Assembly: GCA_013285405.1 (NCBI GenBank)
Contig: CP053446.1
Coordinates: 843,985 to 907,984 of the forward strand
Reading direction: 5' to 3'
DNA: 64,000 nt
DNA from: Ignavibacteriota bacterium
GTDB lineage: Bacteria; Bacteroidota; Ignavibacteria; Ignavibacteriales; Ignavibacteriaceae
The notes beneath the pieces are model-generated. The model ran no database searches, was not told where the DNA came from, and saw nothing but the letters and a program-made list of their open reading frames with translations. The position numbers and the translations under genes are program-made. Shown here piece after piece: positions 1 through 9,757 of the stretch. Position 1 is the stretch's first letter. Each line of letters opens with the position of its first letter.

Positions 1-15
1 GAAATAATTTTTATA

Positions 16-831
16 ATGAATTCTGAAGCATCTCAACTGACAAACGTAAACAAAGCTTTTTCTCTTCAATCATTAAACTACGATGAATATGATAAATCAA
101 ATCCAACATTAACCTGGATGCGAAAAAAGGTGATGAATCATGCATTGAAGTTTCTTCGAACTGATAATAAAATATTAGAACTAAACAGCGGAACCGGAAT
201 TGATGCTCAGTTCTTTGCTGAGAAAGGATTTACTGTTCACTGTACTGATCTTTCAGACGGAATGGTTGAGCAAATGAAAAAAAAATTTTCATCCGGAAAG
301 TTCGCTGATAAAATATCTGTTCAACAATGTTCATTTACAGAACTTGATCAAATTGAAGGAAAAAAATTTGATTTTATTTTTTCAAACTTTGGTGGATTGA
401 ATTGTATTCCAGATCTTAAAGCAGTAACAAAATTTTTTCCTCAATTGCTGAATAAAAATGGAAGAGTTTGTCTGGTTATTCTTCCTCCGGTTTGTCTGTG
501 GGAAATTGTGCAGCTATTAAGAGGCAAATTCAAATTTGCTTTCAGAAGATTTAAACGAAACGGAACTCTTGCAAATGTTGAAGGAATAAAATTTCAAACC
601 TACTATTTTTCGGCAAATGAATTAATGAAAGCACTCGGTAAAAATTTTAAATTGTTGAAACTTGAAAGTTTAGCGTTGTTCACTCCAATTCCTCAGATGG
701 AAAAAATTCCGAAAAAATTTCCACGATTCGCGAGAGTATTGAATAAAATGGATGAAATAATTTCCGGAATTGCACCGTTCAACAGGATTGGTGATCACAT
801 AATTGTAACTGCAGAATATACAGCAATGTAA
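16..831 (+). CDS. class I SAM-dependent methyltransferase
   Basis: A 271-residue protein with a Rossmann-type methyltransferase core. Motif I is ILELNSGTG at residues 53-61, and the strand-2 acidic residue is D78 in CTDLS. The remainder has no membrane segment. The substrate cannot be read from sequence. It lies 2 nt before the ABC transporter frame and faces a glycosyltransferase operon, so modification of a glycan or lipid precursor is plausible but inferred. The frame is open to the left edge of the window; ATG at 16 is the first conventional start and has no clear ribosome binding site, so a slightly longer N terminus is possible. Confidence 0.85.
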   Translation: MNSEASQLTNVNKAFSLQSLNYDEYDKSNPTLTWMRKKVMNHALKFLRTDNKILELNSGTGIDAQFFAEKGFTVHCTDLSDGMVEQMKKKFSSGKFADKISVQQCSFTELDQIEGKKFDFIFSNFGGLNCIPDLKAVTKFFPQLLNKNGRVCLVILPPVCLWEIVQLLRGKFKFAFRRFKRNGTLANVEGIKFQTYYFSANELMKALGKNFKLLKLESLALFTPIPQMEKIPKKFPRFARVLNKMDEIISGIAPFNRIGDHIIVTAEYTAM

Positions 832-833
832 GT

Positions 834-2624
834 GTGACATACTATCTTATGAACAAAGCAGAAAATAGTGTTTTAATAAGATCCTTCAGACTTACCTCTG
901 CACTCTTGAATAAATCACAAAAATTGAGCGGGATTTTTATTATCATTCTATTGTTAACAAATGCTGTCCTCGATGTCTTTTCTATTGCTTCGGTTCTTCC
1001 TTTAGTTGCACTATTATTAAATCCTGAGCTTATTCATTCAAATAATTTGTTGAAATCAATTTATAATTTTTCAGGGATTAGTAACAGCACTGATTTCTTT
1101 ATTCTTATAACTACTTCCGTAATTGTTCTATTCATTATTAAAAATATTATCAGCTATTGGATTTTTCGATATCAATCAAAATACGCTTTTGATGTATCTG
1201 CTGGACTTTCAGGAAATTTGTTGAATCATTTTTACACTTTGCCATTTCTTAAAATTAAATATGCTGATACATCAATGTATCTAAATAGAATTGTTAATAT
1301 CCCACCTTCATTTGTTACAAATATCTTATTATCACTCCTTACAATATTTAGTGAAGGGTTAATAGTAATTCTTATCTCATCCGGTTTGCTAATATATAGT
1401 TTTGATATCTTTCTACTGCTTTTATTGATTCTCGGACCTGGAGCTTTTATCTACTATTTAATCAGGAAAAAGAAGCTCAGTGTTTTGAATTACAATTTGA
1501 AAACAAAATTACCAAAAGTGTTGAGGCTCGCTACCGAGGCAATAAAGGGATTTGTTGAGTCGACAATATTTCAAAAGCAAAAGCATTTTACAAACAAATT
1601 TGATCAGATAAATAAAGGATTAAATAATGATTATTCTAAACTGACTACAGCACAAGGAACTTCAATTAAGTTTGTGGAAATAATTATAATGATGGGTATT
1701 GGAATTTTATTCATTTATAGTAATCTCTTTATCGATAATAAAAACGAAGTGGTTTTAATATTGAGTTTGTTTGCAGCTGCTTCCTATAAAATTGTTCCAT
1801 CGATAAACAGAATATTCGTTTCATTCTTAAACATAAAGACGCATCAGTTCACGTTGGATGAATTAAACGATATTGAAAATTTTAAAACTGCTCTATCAAA
1901 TAAAAGTCATCAACCTATTTCTGTTAATGATAAAATCGAGTTAAATAATGTTTCCTTCGAGTACCCTAGTTCATCGTTCAAGTTAAACGTAAAAAATTTC
2001 AAAGTAAAGAAAGGTGAAAAAGTTGGAATTCGTGGTCTGTCAGGATCAGGAAAAAGTACTTTGATAAATATTTTCATCGGTTTGATTTCAATTCAGAAAG
2101 GTGAATTCCTTATTGATGGTAATAAAATTAATTCTGATGAAATTTCCGAATGGCAGAAATTAATAGGATATGTTGGTCAGAATCCGTTCATATTTAATGA
2201 TTCCCTCTTGTACAACATCGCTTTTGATTATGAACTCAATGCTGATGATCAGGAAAGAATAAACAAGACATTGAATTTTTTGAATCTGGATAATCTGGTA
2301 CAAAGCCTGCCAGATGGACTAAACACAAATATCGGAGAAGAAGGCTCAAAACTTTCTGGTGGTCAAAAGCAAAGGATTGCAATTGCCAGAGCTCTTTTTC
2401 CTGAAAGAGAAATTTTAATTTTCGATGAGATCACAAGCAATCTTGATAAAGAAACCGAAAAGGAAGTAATCCAAACAATTTTGAAGGTTGCAAAGAGGGA
2501 TAAAACTATAATTTTTGTATCTCATAAAGACGAAATTCTTAATACCTGCGATAAAATTTATCGTGTTGAAAATGGAGATGTTTTCCTTGATAAAGAAAAA
2601 GTAACTTCCTCAATTGATGATTAA
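834..2624 (+). CDS. ABC transporter, fused permease and ATPase (MsbA/PglK-like exporter)
   Basis: A 596-residue half-transporter. An N-terminal membrane domain with about six hydrophobic segments (residues 30-330) is followed by a nucleotide-binding domain: Walker A GLSGSGKST near residue 401, signature LSGGQKQ near 508 and Walker B ILIFDE near 528. This layout is that of homodimeric lipid, oligosaccharide or peptide exporters. The neighbouring glycosyltransferases suggest flipping of a lipid-linked glycan (inference). The start is either GTG 834 or the in-frame ATG at 849; neither has a good ribosome binding site. The stop overlaps the convergent GT2 stop by 4 nt. Confidence 0.92.
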   Translation: MTYYLMNKAENSVLIRSFRLTSALLNKSQKLSGIFIIILLLTNAVLDVFSIASVLPLVALLLNPELIHSNNLLKSIYNFSGISNSTDFFILITTSVIVLFIIKNIISYWIFRYQSKYAFDVSAGLSGNLLNHFYTLPFLKIKYADTSMYLNRIVNIPPSFVTNILLSLLTIFSEGLIVILISSGLLIYSFDIFLLLLLILGPGAFIYYLIRKKKLSVLNYNLKTKLPKVLRLATEAIKGFVESTIFQKQKHFTNKFDQINKGLNNDYSKLTTAQGTSIKFVEIIIMMGIGILFIYSNLFIDNKNEVVLILSLFAAASYKIVPSINRIFVSFLNIKTHQFTLDELNDIENFKTALSNKSHQPISVNDKIELNNVSFEYPSSSFKLNVKNFKVKKGEKVGIRGLSGSGKSTLINIFIGLISIQKGEFLIDGNKINSDEISEWQKLIGYVGQNPFIFNDSLLYNIAFDYELNADDQERINKTLNFLNLDNLVQSLPDGLNTNIGEEGSKLSGGQKQRIAIARALFPEREILIFDEITSNLDKETEKEVIQTILKVAKRDKTIIFVSHKDEILNTCDKIYRVENGDVFLDKEKVTSSIDD

Positions 2625-3649
2625 TGCCCTCCATTAAATTTCGGGCATACATTTTTAATATTCTTTTTTAAACCAATATGATATGGGTTATTAAAAGTAA
2701 TAATCTTAATAATTGATATTAATGATGCTCTTGCCAATCTGAATTCCCGATTTTTTACGAACAAAATGATGCTGCCAATTAGTGACCAAATAAGCCAGAG
2801 AGTGTTTATAGAATTGAATCGATTACTTTTCTTTAAGAAATAATGAAGTGCTAATACTCGTCTGTAATATGTAATCCCACTATCAAGCCGGTTTTCAGAT
2901 TCTTTATGATGAAAAACTAAAGATTCTGTCAGCACAGTAACTTTATCAGGTAGCTTGATACAAATCCCATAGTTGTCCCCGATTCCATAATTATCTAAAA
3001 CTTCATCGAATGGATTATTTATCAGCAATTCTTTTTTTATTATGCTTGCACCCAAACCATAAATTTTCGTTTTAAATACAGGGCTGTTGAAATTTGTAAT
3101 TACAGGCCATCCCGCAAAAGAGAAACCATTTCCTCTTTTTTCATAAAAACTTACTACTGGTTTTAACCATAGAGAACTGAATATTTTTTGGTCAAGTTCT
3201 CCCCAAACTGAAAGCTGAAAAACGAATTTGAATAATAAACCTGATATAGTATTTGGAGGATGTTGTGATATCCATACTTCATTTTTATTCTTCTCCAATA
3301 TCAATCCAGAAACAGCATTATTTAATCCATTGTTTTCAATAAAGTGTGACAACGCTAATACGTAGCCAGGTTCCGACTCAATATCATCATCGCAAATAAA
3401 AATATATTCGGATGTTGATTGTTGAATTCCAACATTTCGTTGCAGACAAACAGACGGGACAGAAGTAAAGTATTTAATATTCAGACCAAGGAATGTGTTT
3501 CGTAATTCAGCCTCTTCTAATTTCTCATCACTCGAATCAACAATTATCACTTCCTCAAGCTTGTAAGTCTGATTAAGGATTGCTCTTAACGTTCTGTATA
3601 ATGAATCCTTCCTGTTTCTGGTGGCAATTACTGCACTAATTTTAATCAT
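2621..3649 (-). CDS. glycosyltransferase family 2
   Basis: A 342-residue GT-A fold enzyme. The N terminus ISAVIATRNRKDSL with VIIVDSSDE is the nucleotide-sugar binding start of GT2, and ICDDDIE (D87-D89) is the DXD-type metal site. Two hydrophobic stretches near residues 280-320 suggest C-terminal membrane association. It is the last gene of the minus-strand order GT9, GT4, amidohydrolase, GT2, starting 18 nt after the amidohydrolase stop. Donor and acceptor are unknown. A role in surface polysaccharide or LPS assembly is inferred from context. Confidence 0.9.
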   Translation of the reverse strand: MIKISAVIATRNRKDSLYRTLRAILNQTYKLEEVIIVDSSDEKLEEAELRNTFLGLNIKYFTSVPSVCLQRNVGIQQSTSEYIFICDDDIESEPGYVLALSHFIENNGLNNAVSGLILEKNKNEVWISQHPPNTISGLLFKFVFQLSVWGELDQKIFSSLWLKPVVSFYEKRGNGFSFAGWPVITNFNSPVFKTKIYGLGASIIKKELLINNPFDEVLDNYGIGDNYGICIKLPDKVTVLTESLVFHHKESENRLDSGITYYRRVLALHYFLKKSNRFNSINTLWLIWSLIGSIILFVKNREFRLARASLISIIKIITFNNPYHIGLKKNIKNVCPKFNGGH

Positions 3650-3667
3650 AGAATAATTATCAGCTGA

Positions 3668-4828
3668 CTAGTCAACGATCGAAATTTCTAAAGGGAGTTG
3701 AACCTTGTGATCTTCTAACTTTTTAATTATTGCAACTATTTCTTTATCTGTAAATTTTATTGAACCTCTAATTTTGATCTTATTATAGTTTAAATATGCA
3801 CATTCACCTTCCAATGATTCGTCAAAGAGAATGATTTTTCCGGATCGGATAATTATTAATATATCTTCAGGATTAACATTAAAAAACGCATCATAATTAT
3901 TTTCACTTTTTTTCTTCACAACAACAATATCAGCCTGGTATCCATTTTTAATTTTGCCAATGCCTTTTACATTTAACAATTCACCCGGCAATGATGTCAT
4001 AGAATTAATTAATTCTTCATCATTTAATGCATTAAACTGCCTTGCAATCCTGATATGATTCCAGAAATTTGGATCAGATGTGAGGTTCGAATCGGATCCA
4101 AACAAAATCGGTATTTTATTTTTTAATTCAATAATGTTAGCTGTTTTTTTATAAAGAAATAAGTTTGAATCGGGACACCAAATCAGTGCAGCCAGCTTAT
4201 CCGCGAGGTTTGCATTTATACTAATTCCATGCACTGCAATTATTTTCCTTTTGAACAAATTCCATTTGAATAGTTTATTGATCTCATTTTCAATAGTTTC
4301 TCCACTTCCCTCTCCAAGATGAATAATAAAAGGAAGTTTATTTGATCTCATATTTAACTTTATGCGCCAATTCTTTTCTAAACTGACTGAATGCAAATAG
4401 TTATAACTCCCAAATACATTGATAATTTGATCTGATTTTCTAATAGAATTACTTCCGTGATGTATAACAGAAGTGATTCCATTGAACAAATTCTTAATCA
4501 TTCCAAATTTCATTCTTAACTCAATTGGAATATTCAATGTAGTATTAATTTCTATCGAATATAATCTGTGAATATCATTCCCCCATTCAAGATAGTCTCT
4601 ATAAATCTTTGAACTTAAACGAGGGAAGAGATTAAATTCAAGATGATCATGCGCATTAAATAATCCTGGGAAGGCTAACGCATCTTTAAAATTAATTATA
4701 TTTGAATTACCCTGACCTTTGATCAGTCCGGCGTTGACCGTATTAATTTTGCCGTCGAGAATCGAAACATAAAAGCGATCACCTGAATTATTCAGAATTG
4801 AAATGTTATTTAGAATAACTGATGACAT
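3668..4828 (-). CDS. amidohydrolase-superfamily protein (deaminase/hydrolase-like)
   Basis: A 386-residue amidohydrolase. The metal-binding HxH is NAHDH (H60, H62); further ligand-like residues are HH in VIHHG, H in FIIHLGEGSGE, H in VAVHG and D in FGSDSNLTSDP. The N-terminal beta domain and the C-terminal IKNGYQADIVVV segment are the composite domain typical of guanine deaminase, SAH deaminase and chlorohydrolase relatives. All catalytic positions seem present, so it should be active. It sits inside a glycosyltransferase operon (3 nt from GT4, 18 nt from GT2), which is unusual for this family; the substrate is unknown. Confidence 0.85.
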   Translation of the reverse strand: MSSVILNNISILNNSGDRFYVSILDGKINTVNAGLIKGQGNSNIINFKDALAFPGLFNAHDHLEFNLFPRLSSKIYRDYLEWGNDIHRLYSIEINTTLNIPIELRMKFGMIKNLFNGITSVIHHGSNSIRKSDQIINVFGSYNYLHSVSLEKNWRIKLNMRSNKLPFIIHLGEGSGETIENEINKLFKWNLFKRKIIAVHGISINANLADKLAALIWCPDSNLFLYKKTANIIELKNKIPILFGSDSNLTSDPNFWNHIRIARQFNALNDEELINSMTSLPGELLNVKGIGKIKNGYQADIVVVKKKSENNYDAFFNVNPEDILIIIRSGKIILFDESLEGECAYLNYNKIKIRGSIKFTDKEIVAIIKKLEDHKVQLPLEISIVD

Positions 4829-4831
4829 CTA

Positions 4832-5947
4832 TTAATTATTTGTCAGTTTTTTATAATTTCTTTTATATTCTTCATAAGTCCATGATGCCGAATGTTTCAT
4901 TGACCAATCGTATGCAGAGGCTCTTATTTTTTCTATTCTTTCTTTATCAGATATTAATTCAAGAATTTTTTTTGTCAAAGTAGTATAATCTCTGCAATCA
5001 GCCGAAATACAAAAATCATCCGTAAGGTCATAAATGAGTCCGACCCGGCTTCCGCAAACCAATACCCCGCTTGACACTGCTTCATTTATTACGACTGCCT
5101 GTGCTTCATGTAACGAAGTGTGAATCATAAAGTGTGAACCTGAGAGATAATTGTTTAACTCCTGATGTGGAACAGCATCAACAAATAGAACATTCTTAAG
5201 CCCAAATTCCTGAACAAGTTTTTGGATCTTACCTTCTAAAAAATCATCACCAATTATTGTGAGCAGGCAATTCATTTTTTCACTTAAAATTTTGAAGGCT
5301 TTTAATAATGTTGCTTGGTCTTTCACATCTGTGAGGTTTGCAACGTGGATGAAATTATAAGGTTCTGAAAAGGTTTTTGTCTTAATAAAAGAGAAAAGTT
5401 TTTCTTCAGCGCCGTAGGGAATAATATCAATGTCATCACGATGTACACCGAGCGATCTTAGTTGCATCAATTGAAAATTTGTCAGAAGAACAATCTTGCT
5501 TGCATTCTTGCAGACTTCTAATGTTCTCCTCCTACTTTTTTCGTTTACTATGTTGCCATAATTAATTTCGGGAAGATTAGCTGTCTCGCCACCTTGTAAT
5601 GTTACAATACACGGAATTTTAAAAAGCTTACTCAGCTTTACAGCAAGAAGCCCGGCAGGCAATGCCCAGAAAGCATGAATCAAATCATATCTTTTTATCA
5701 TATGATCTTTCAAGAACAGAAACAATAGTAAAAATGCTTTAAACCAGCCTGGTGATTTTATATTAGCTAAGATCGATTTTAGCTTGAAATTTTTTGAGAC
5801 TTCTTTTATTTCAGTTTTAATTAATGAATACACCACTATTTCAAAATCATGGCTAAGCCGTTCAATTAGGTAAACCATGGAGGGCACACCTTGCAGAAAT
5901 TTTCCGTTACCAATTCCGCCGTTAACTATAATTGCAACTCTTTTCAC
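4832..5947 (-). CDS. glycosyltransferase family 4
   Basis: A 371-residue GT-B fold enzyme. The N-terminal half carries an acceptor-domain pattern (VNGGIGNG start, WALPAGLLAVKLSK). The C-terminal half has FIHVANLTDVKDQATLLKAF and the donor-binding stretch HTSLHEAQAVVINEAVSSG near residues 277-295, where family 4 enzymes have their EX7E motif. It is separated by 2 nt from GT9 upstream and 3 nt from the amidohydrolase downstream, so it is almost certainly co-transcribed with them. The specific sugar is not readable. Confidence 0.92.
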   Translation of the reverse strand: MKRVAIIVNGGIGNGKFLQGVPSMVYLIERLSHDFEIVVYSLIKTEIKEVSKNFKLKSILANIKSPGWFKAFLLLFLFLKDHMIKRYDLIHAFWALPAGLLAVKLSKLFKIPCIVTLQGGETANLPEINYGNIVNEKSRRRTLEVCKNASKIVLLTNFQLMQLRSLGVHRDDIDIIPYGAEEKLFSFIKTKTFSEPYNFIHVANLTDVKDQATLLKAFKILSEKMNCLLTIIGDDFLEGKIQKLVQEFGLKNVLFVDAVPHQELNNYLSGSHFMIHTSLHEAQAVVINEAVSSGVLVCGSRVGLIYDLTDDFCISADCRDYTTLTKKILELISDKERIEKIRASAYDWSMKHSASWTYEEYKRNYKKLTNN

Positions 5948-5949
5948 CG

Positions 5950-6990
5950 CTATAATCTGCTTGTTCGTTTTAGTAAGATAATTGTTTTATCAAATACTAA
6001 TTCAGGTGTATAACGCGACAAACAATGTACATCACCATACTTGCAAACTTCGAGTAAACAATTTCCACATTCTAAATCAGATGAATTAAGACATAATGAA
6101 TGCTCTCCTTGTGGTGCGGACCAATCTGAACGCGAGGAACCAAATAAAGCAAGTGTTGGAATTCCTGATACCCAAGCAATGTGCATTAATCCTGAGTCTT
6201 CCGTTAAAACAAAATAAGTTTTATTTATGATTGCAAATGCTTCTGCTAAAGTTGTTCCTTCACCATTTACCAAATCAATTAAATGATCCTTCAGCATTTT
6301 TTTTAGAAACAAAGATTTTTTAGAAATGGTTTTTAATCCAAGAATTAAAAATTGAGTAGCGGGAAATTTCTTTCTCCATAATTCTGCATATTTAACATAG
6401 TTCTCAATTTGCCAGTTGCGTGTACTAAAAGCACCTGCAGGATTCAATACAACAAGCATATTTGAAGAATTCCATCCTGCATTCATCAATTTAATTTTCC
6501 CTGCATCCGGATTATTTAATTGTAATCCGGTATTCAAATTGATAGAACATAAACCGATCGCTTCTATTCCTTTTTTATATTTTTCCCCGGCGGATGTTGC
6601 AGAAAATCTTTCTATCTCACTCCATGCCAAAGGCTTAAGAAATCTTCTCACAAGTCTACTCATCTTATTTCTTTGTAAATCAATTACAACGTCATACTTA
6701 TTAATTTTTAGCTTGGGTAGCAATAATAATAAACTTAAGAATTGGAGTTTAGTATTTCTACCGCCACCTATTGAATAAATCCAATTGTATAATCTTATAG
6801 AATCGGGTATGTCTTTTACTTCTTTTCGCGTTAGAAGGTGTATCGTTGTATTTGCCGGGAGGTTTTCTTTTAAACTTTGTACGTAAGGAAGTGTAATAGC
6901 AACATCCCCCATTGCTTGTAAACGAATAATTAGAATTCTTCTTGGGAGAGATTCAGAATGCCATGGTTTAAAGTTTAAAATTTCATTCAT
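5950..6990 (-). CDS. glycosyltransferase family 9 (heptosyltransferase-like)
   Basis: A 346-residue GT9 protein. ILIIRLQAMGDVAITLPYV near the N terminus and TEDSGLMHIAWVSGIPTLALFGSS near residue 263 are the family hallmarks. A C-terminal cysteine cluster (ECGNCLLEVCKYGDVHC) is often seen in the Bacteroidota and related GT9 enzymes. It is the first gene of the minus-strand glycan operon; its promoter should lie in the AT-rich stretch to its right. It is related to ADP-heptose:LPS heptosyltransferases, but the real donor is uncertain. Confidence 0.92.
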   Translation of the reverse strand: MNEILNFKPWHSESLPRRILIIRLQAMGDVAITLPYVQSLKENLPANTTIHLLTRKEVKDIPDSIRLYNWIYSIGGGRNTKLQFLSLLLLLPKLKINKYDVVIDLQRNKMSRLVRRFLKPLAWSEIERFSATSAGEKYKKGIEAIGLCSINLNTGLQLNNPDAGKIKLMNAGWNSSNMLVVLNPAGAFSTRNWQIENYVKYAELWRKKFPATQFLILGLKTISKKSLFLKKMLKDHLIDLVNGEGTTLAEAFAIINKTYFVLTEDSGLMHIAWVSGIPTLALFGSSRSDWSAPQGEHSLCLNSSDLECGNCLLEVCKYGDVHCLSRYTPELVFDKTIILLKRTSRL

Positions 6991-7430
6991 TAATATTCAG
7001 ATATCCACCTATTCAGCATATCATAATTTCTGCTATTACTATTAGGTAGAAATTCTTCCACTAAAGATATTACATTAAAATTAAAAAAGATAAGGTAAGA
7101 TTTTTACGAAAGCTATGAATACTAATAATTATTAACAAGTACTTAGTTAAAAATACAATATTAATTAGTAAAGTTTTTACAAATTGATAGTAACATAAAA
7201 TGTGAGACTCACCCTGTTTAACAACTCTAATTATTCTTGAATTAGCATTCCTTAAATTAATAGAAACATTATATTTTATACTGGCTTTTAACTAAGAATA
7301 CAAACCCTATTGCTTGTTCAACAGCATCTTCTTTGTATTTATATAATTGCTCATCTTAAGAGTATAGAAATATATAACTTACATTATAGAATAGTATACA
7401 TTAAGATTTGTATATTGTAAGAAGTTGAAT
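6991..7430. other. AT-rich intergenic region
   Basis: About 440 nt with no credible coding frame. It should hold the promoter of the minus-strand glycan operon and the old promoter of the broken radical SAM gene. No hairpin, tRNA or clear promoter boxes were recognised. Confidence 0.6.
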
Positions 7431-7797
7431 ATGAATAAAGTAATATTATTTAATATAAGAAGCTCAAATTCTAAAAACCGGGTTCAGGTTTCCGGAAAAA
7501 CTTGAAGATTGGCTTGATCAACATTGGGCAAATTTTGATTTGCGGAAAAATCCTCTTACACCATGGTTGACTCCTGAAATGGTAAACAAGATTTTGAATT
7601 TCGAAACTGTCATCAATGCTCAATATCCTACAGTATCCGATTTTAAATTAACTTCTTTTCAGAAGAAGACGATGAAAGCTCTTTCATCTTTCCGATATAA
7701 AACTGATTTCTTCAACTTTCCGTACGAATTAAAAGCATTGCAAAAGTTCTGGTTAAAATACCGAAGACCAGAAGTGGAAGGATTTTACACTGAGTGA
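7431..7797 (+). pseudogene. radical SAM (B12-binding type) gene remnant with internal deletion
   Basis: Two ends of one gene seem to be fused out of frame. ATG 7431 begins MNKVILFNIRSSN, which resembles the start of B12-binding radical SAM proteins, and stops at 7505. In another frame, open from 7459 to 7797, the text resembles the C-terminal end of the same family: FRFPEKLEDWLDQHW, then LTPWLTPEMV and RRPEVEGFYTE. The whole middle, including the CxxxCxxC cluster site, is missing. The tail overlaps the methyltransferase start by 4 nt (GTGA), as expected for a formerly coupled pair. The family call is from memory of conserved motifs. A 85-codon frame from TTG 7540 exists, but is unlikely to be functional. 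Confidence 0.65.
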
Positions 7798-8480
7798 AGC
7801 CACTTAAAAAGAAAAGCCTCATTAAAAGTCTTGCATTCAGAGTTCTGTATCCTGCAACAGAAAAATATCTTTCAAAAGAGAGAAAATTTAAATACAAAGG
7901 AATAAATGTTATTGTATTCCCTGGCGTTTTTCATCCGGGATTTTTCTTCAGCACAAAAATTCTGCTTAATTATCTTGCTAAACTTGACCTCCATGAAAAA
8001 TATCTTCTTGAGCTGGGAGCCGGAACAGGTTTGCTATCAATTTTTGCTTCGAAACATGGAGCTTTTGTAACTGCTTCTGATTTGAGTCTTACCGCAGTTT
8101 ACAACATCGAAAAAAATGTGAAGTTGACTGATGCAAACGTGGAAGTTGTTCACTCAGATTTGTTTGATGATATACCACATAGAAGGTATGATTACATAGT
8201 TATCAATCCACCTTATTACAAAAAAAATCCTGCGAGCGAAAAAGAATTAGCATGGTTTGGCGGCGATGATTTCCAGTATTTCCGGAAATTGTTTTCACAT
8301 CTTGGAAATAATTTTTATGATGATACAACCGCACTTATGGTAATTTCAGATGAGGCTGAAATTGAAATGATCAAATCGATTGCAAGAGAATATAATTTCC
8401 TGATGAAGGAAGTATTTCATAAAAAAACCTGGGGAGAAAATCATTTCATATTCAGTATTATTAGTTTACAGAGTCAATAA
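7794..8480 (+). CDS. N6-type SAM-dependent methyltransferase
   Basis: A 228-residue methyltransferase. Motif I is LELGAGTGLLSIFAS and the catalytic tetrapeptide NPPY is at residues 138-141 (VINPPYYKKNP), as in HemK/PrmC, RsmC and other enzymes that methylate exocyclic or side-chain amide nitrogens. The start is GTG 7794, overlapping the stop of the radical SAM remnant by 4 nt; no better ATG lies nearby. The gene remains intact although its presumed partner is destroyed. Substrate unknown. Confidence 0.85.
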   Translation: MKPLKKKSLIKSLAFRVLYPATEKYLSKERKFKYKGINVIVFPGVFHPGFFFSTKILLNYLAKLDLHEKYLLELGAGTGLLSIFASKHGAFVTASDLSLTAVYNIEKNVKLTDANVEVVHSDLFDDIPHRRYDYIVINPPYYKKNPASEKELAWFGGDDFQYFRKLFSHLGNNFYDDTTALMVISDEAEIEMIKSIAREYNFLMKEVFHKKTWGENHFIFSIISLQSQ

Positions 8481-8495
8481 CCACAATCGTGGTTA
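8478..8495. terminator. hairpin between convergent genes
   Basis: A 7-bp perfect stem (TAACCAC / GTGGTTA) with an AATC loop lies exactly between the converging stops of the methyltransferase and the GT87 protein. There is no long U-tract, so termination is plausible rather than certain. Confidence 0.45.
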
Positions 8496-8509
8496 AACAT
8501 CTCCCGATA

Positions 8510-9757
8510 TTATGTTTTATTTCTTTCATTCTTTGAGCGGTAATAAAACAGCAGGAAAAAAATTAACATTCCAAGTGAACCATACAATTTCGGATATGCA
8601 AATACCGCAGTAAATCCTTTAGTTATCTTTAAAGAGGTGTATGGCAGTTTCAATGCGATGAGAGAAAATGAAATAAAAAGCAAAATCCACAAATTTCCTG
8701 AATGATTTTTTCGAAGCACATCAATAGATATTATTATTGGAATTAATAATAGCACAAAATGATAATCAATTGACGCAGGATTTAATATCGTCCCTGCAAC
8801 TATAAGGAAAGAAAATTCAAGATCCGGTGATTTGAAATTTATAGCCGTAAAAGCAGTGATAATCATTACTGCGATGCTGAAGAATATCGTTAGTGTTGAA
8901 GCCAGTATCGGAATATTTTCAACCGGATATGGATTCCAATATTTATCGAACATAAACAGATGATGAAAGAAACTGTGTATTGTCTGATACGCAGTAACCG
9001 CCAATTCAGAATTGGAAGTATAACCTAATAGCCGATTGCTATAAGCAAACCAGCTTTCAATTCCGATAAAAGGTAGTGTAATTAATATTAATGTTGCCAT
9101 TGTAATTAAAATCCAGATCAGGCTCTTCCATTTTTTTTTAATCACGAGCAGTAACCAGATTATTACTCCTGCAGTTTTGAGCAAGAAAAGGAGACCAAGA
9201 AGAACTCCAAGCAATTTCTGATTATCAGTATTATATGCATGCCAGGACAATACCAACAGGAATAAAATAAAAATATAAACCTGAGCGTACGAGAAATTTG
9301 TATATAACGGTTGAAATACAAGAAATGTGATAAATACTATCGGGACCCAGTAACTTGTGAAATCTAATTTCCTGATAATGAATACGACAGTAAAAATAAG
9401 AAGCAGAAAATTAATTATTATCCAGATGATTCGGGCAGTCTCGTAATCAAATGCTGAAAATGGTAAGACGATAAAAACTGTTGTTGGGATATTCACGAGA
9501 TAAATTTCATACACTCCCGGAACATAATCCTCAACTTTTGAACTGAACCAATCATCATTATAAAAATTACTTATCTTTTCTCCATTCAGAAATAATCGTG
9601 ATGCTGTATAGTAAGCGGCAAACCCGTGTGTTGACTTAGTTAAATTGTTTATGATGTGAAATATTAAAAATGTGAAGAGCAAAAGACAGACAATCCAAAG
9701 TATATATATTTTGTAATGGGCTATACTTTTTGCGATCCGATTTTTGAAAACCGACAT
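8510..9757 (-). CDS. multi-pass membrane glycosyltransferase (GT87/DUF2029-like)
   Basis: A 415-residue integral membrane protein with about ten hydrophobic helices. The first external loop has HGFAAYYTASRLFLNGEKISNFYN, resembling the conserved loop of polyprenol-phosphate-dependent mannosyltransferases (GT87, DUF2029), where an acidic residue after the first helix is catalytic. Here that acidic residue is not obvious in the usual spot. Its ATG overlaps the stop of the radical SAM gene by 1 nt (TAATG), so the two are translationally coupled. Glycan transfer at the membrane is inferred. Confidence 0.75.
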   Translation of the reverse strand: MSVFKNRIAKSIAHYKIYILWIVCLLLFTFLIFHIINNLTKSTHGFAAYYTASRLFLNGEKISNFYNDDWFSSKVEDYVPGVYEIYLVNIPTTVFIVLPFSAFDYETARIIWIIINFLLLIFTVVFIIRKLDFTSYWVPIVFITFLVFQPLYTNFSYAQVYIFILFLLVLSWHAYNTDNQKLLGVLLGLLFLLKTAGVIIWLLLVIKKKWKSLIWILITMATLILITLPFIGIESWFAYSNRLLGYTSNSELAVTAYQTIHSFFHHLFMFDKYWNPYPVENIPILASTLTIFFSIAVMIITAFTAINFKSPDLEFSFLIVAGTILNPASIDYHFVLLLIPIIISIDVLRKNHSGNLWILLFISFSLIALKLPYTSLKITKGFTAVFAYPKLYGSLGMLIFFLLFYYRSKNERNKT

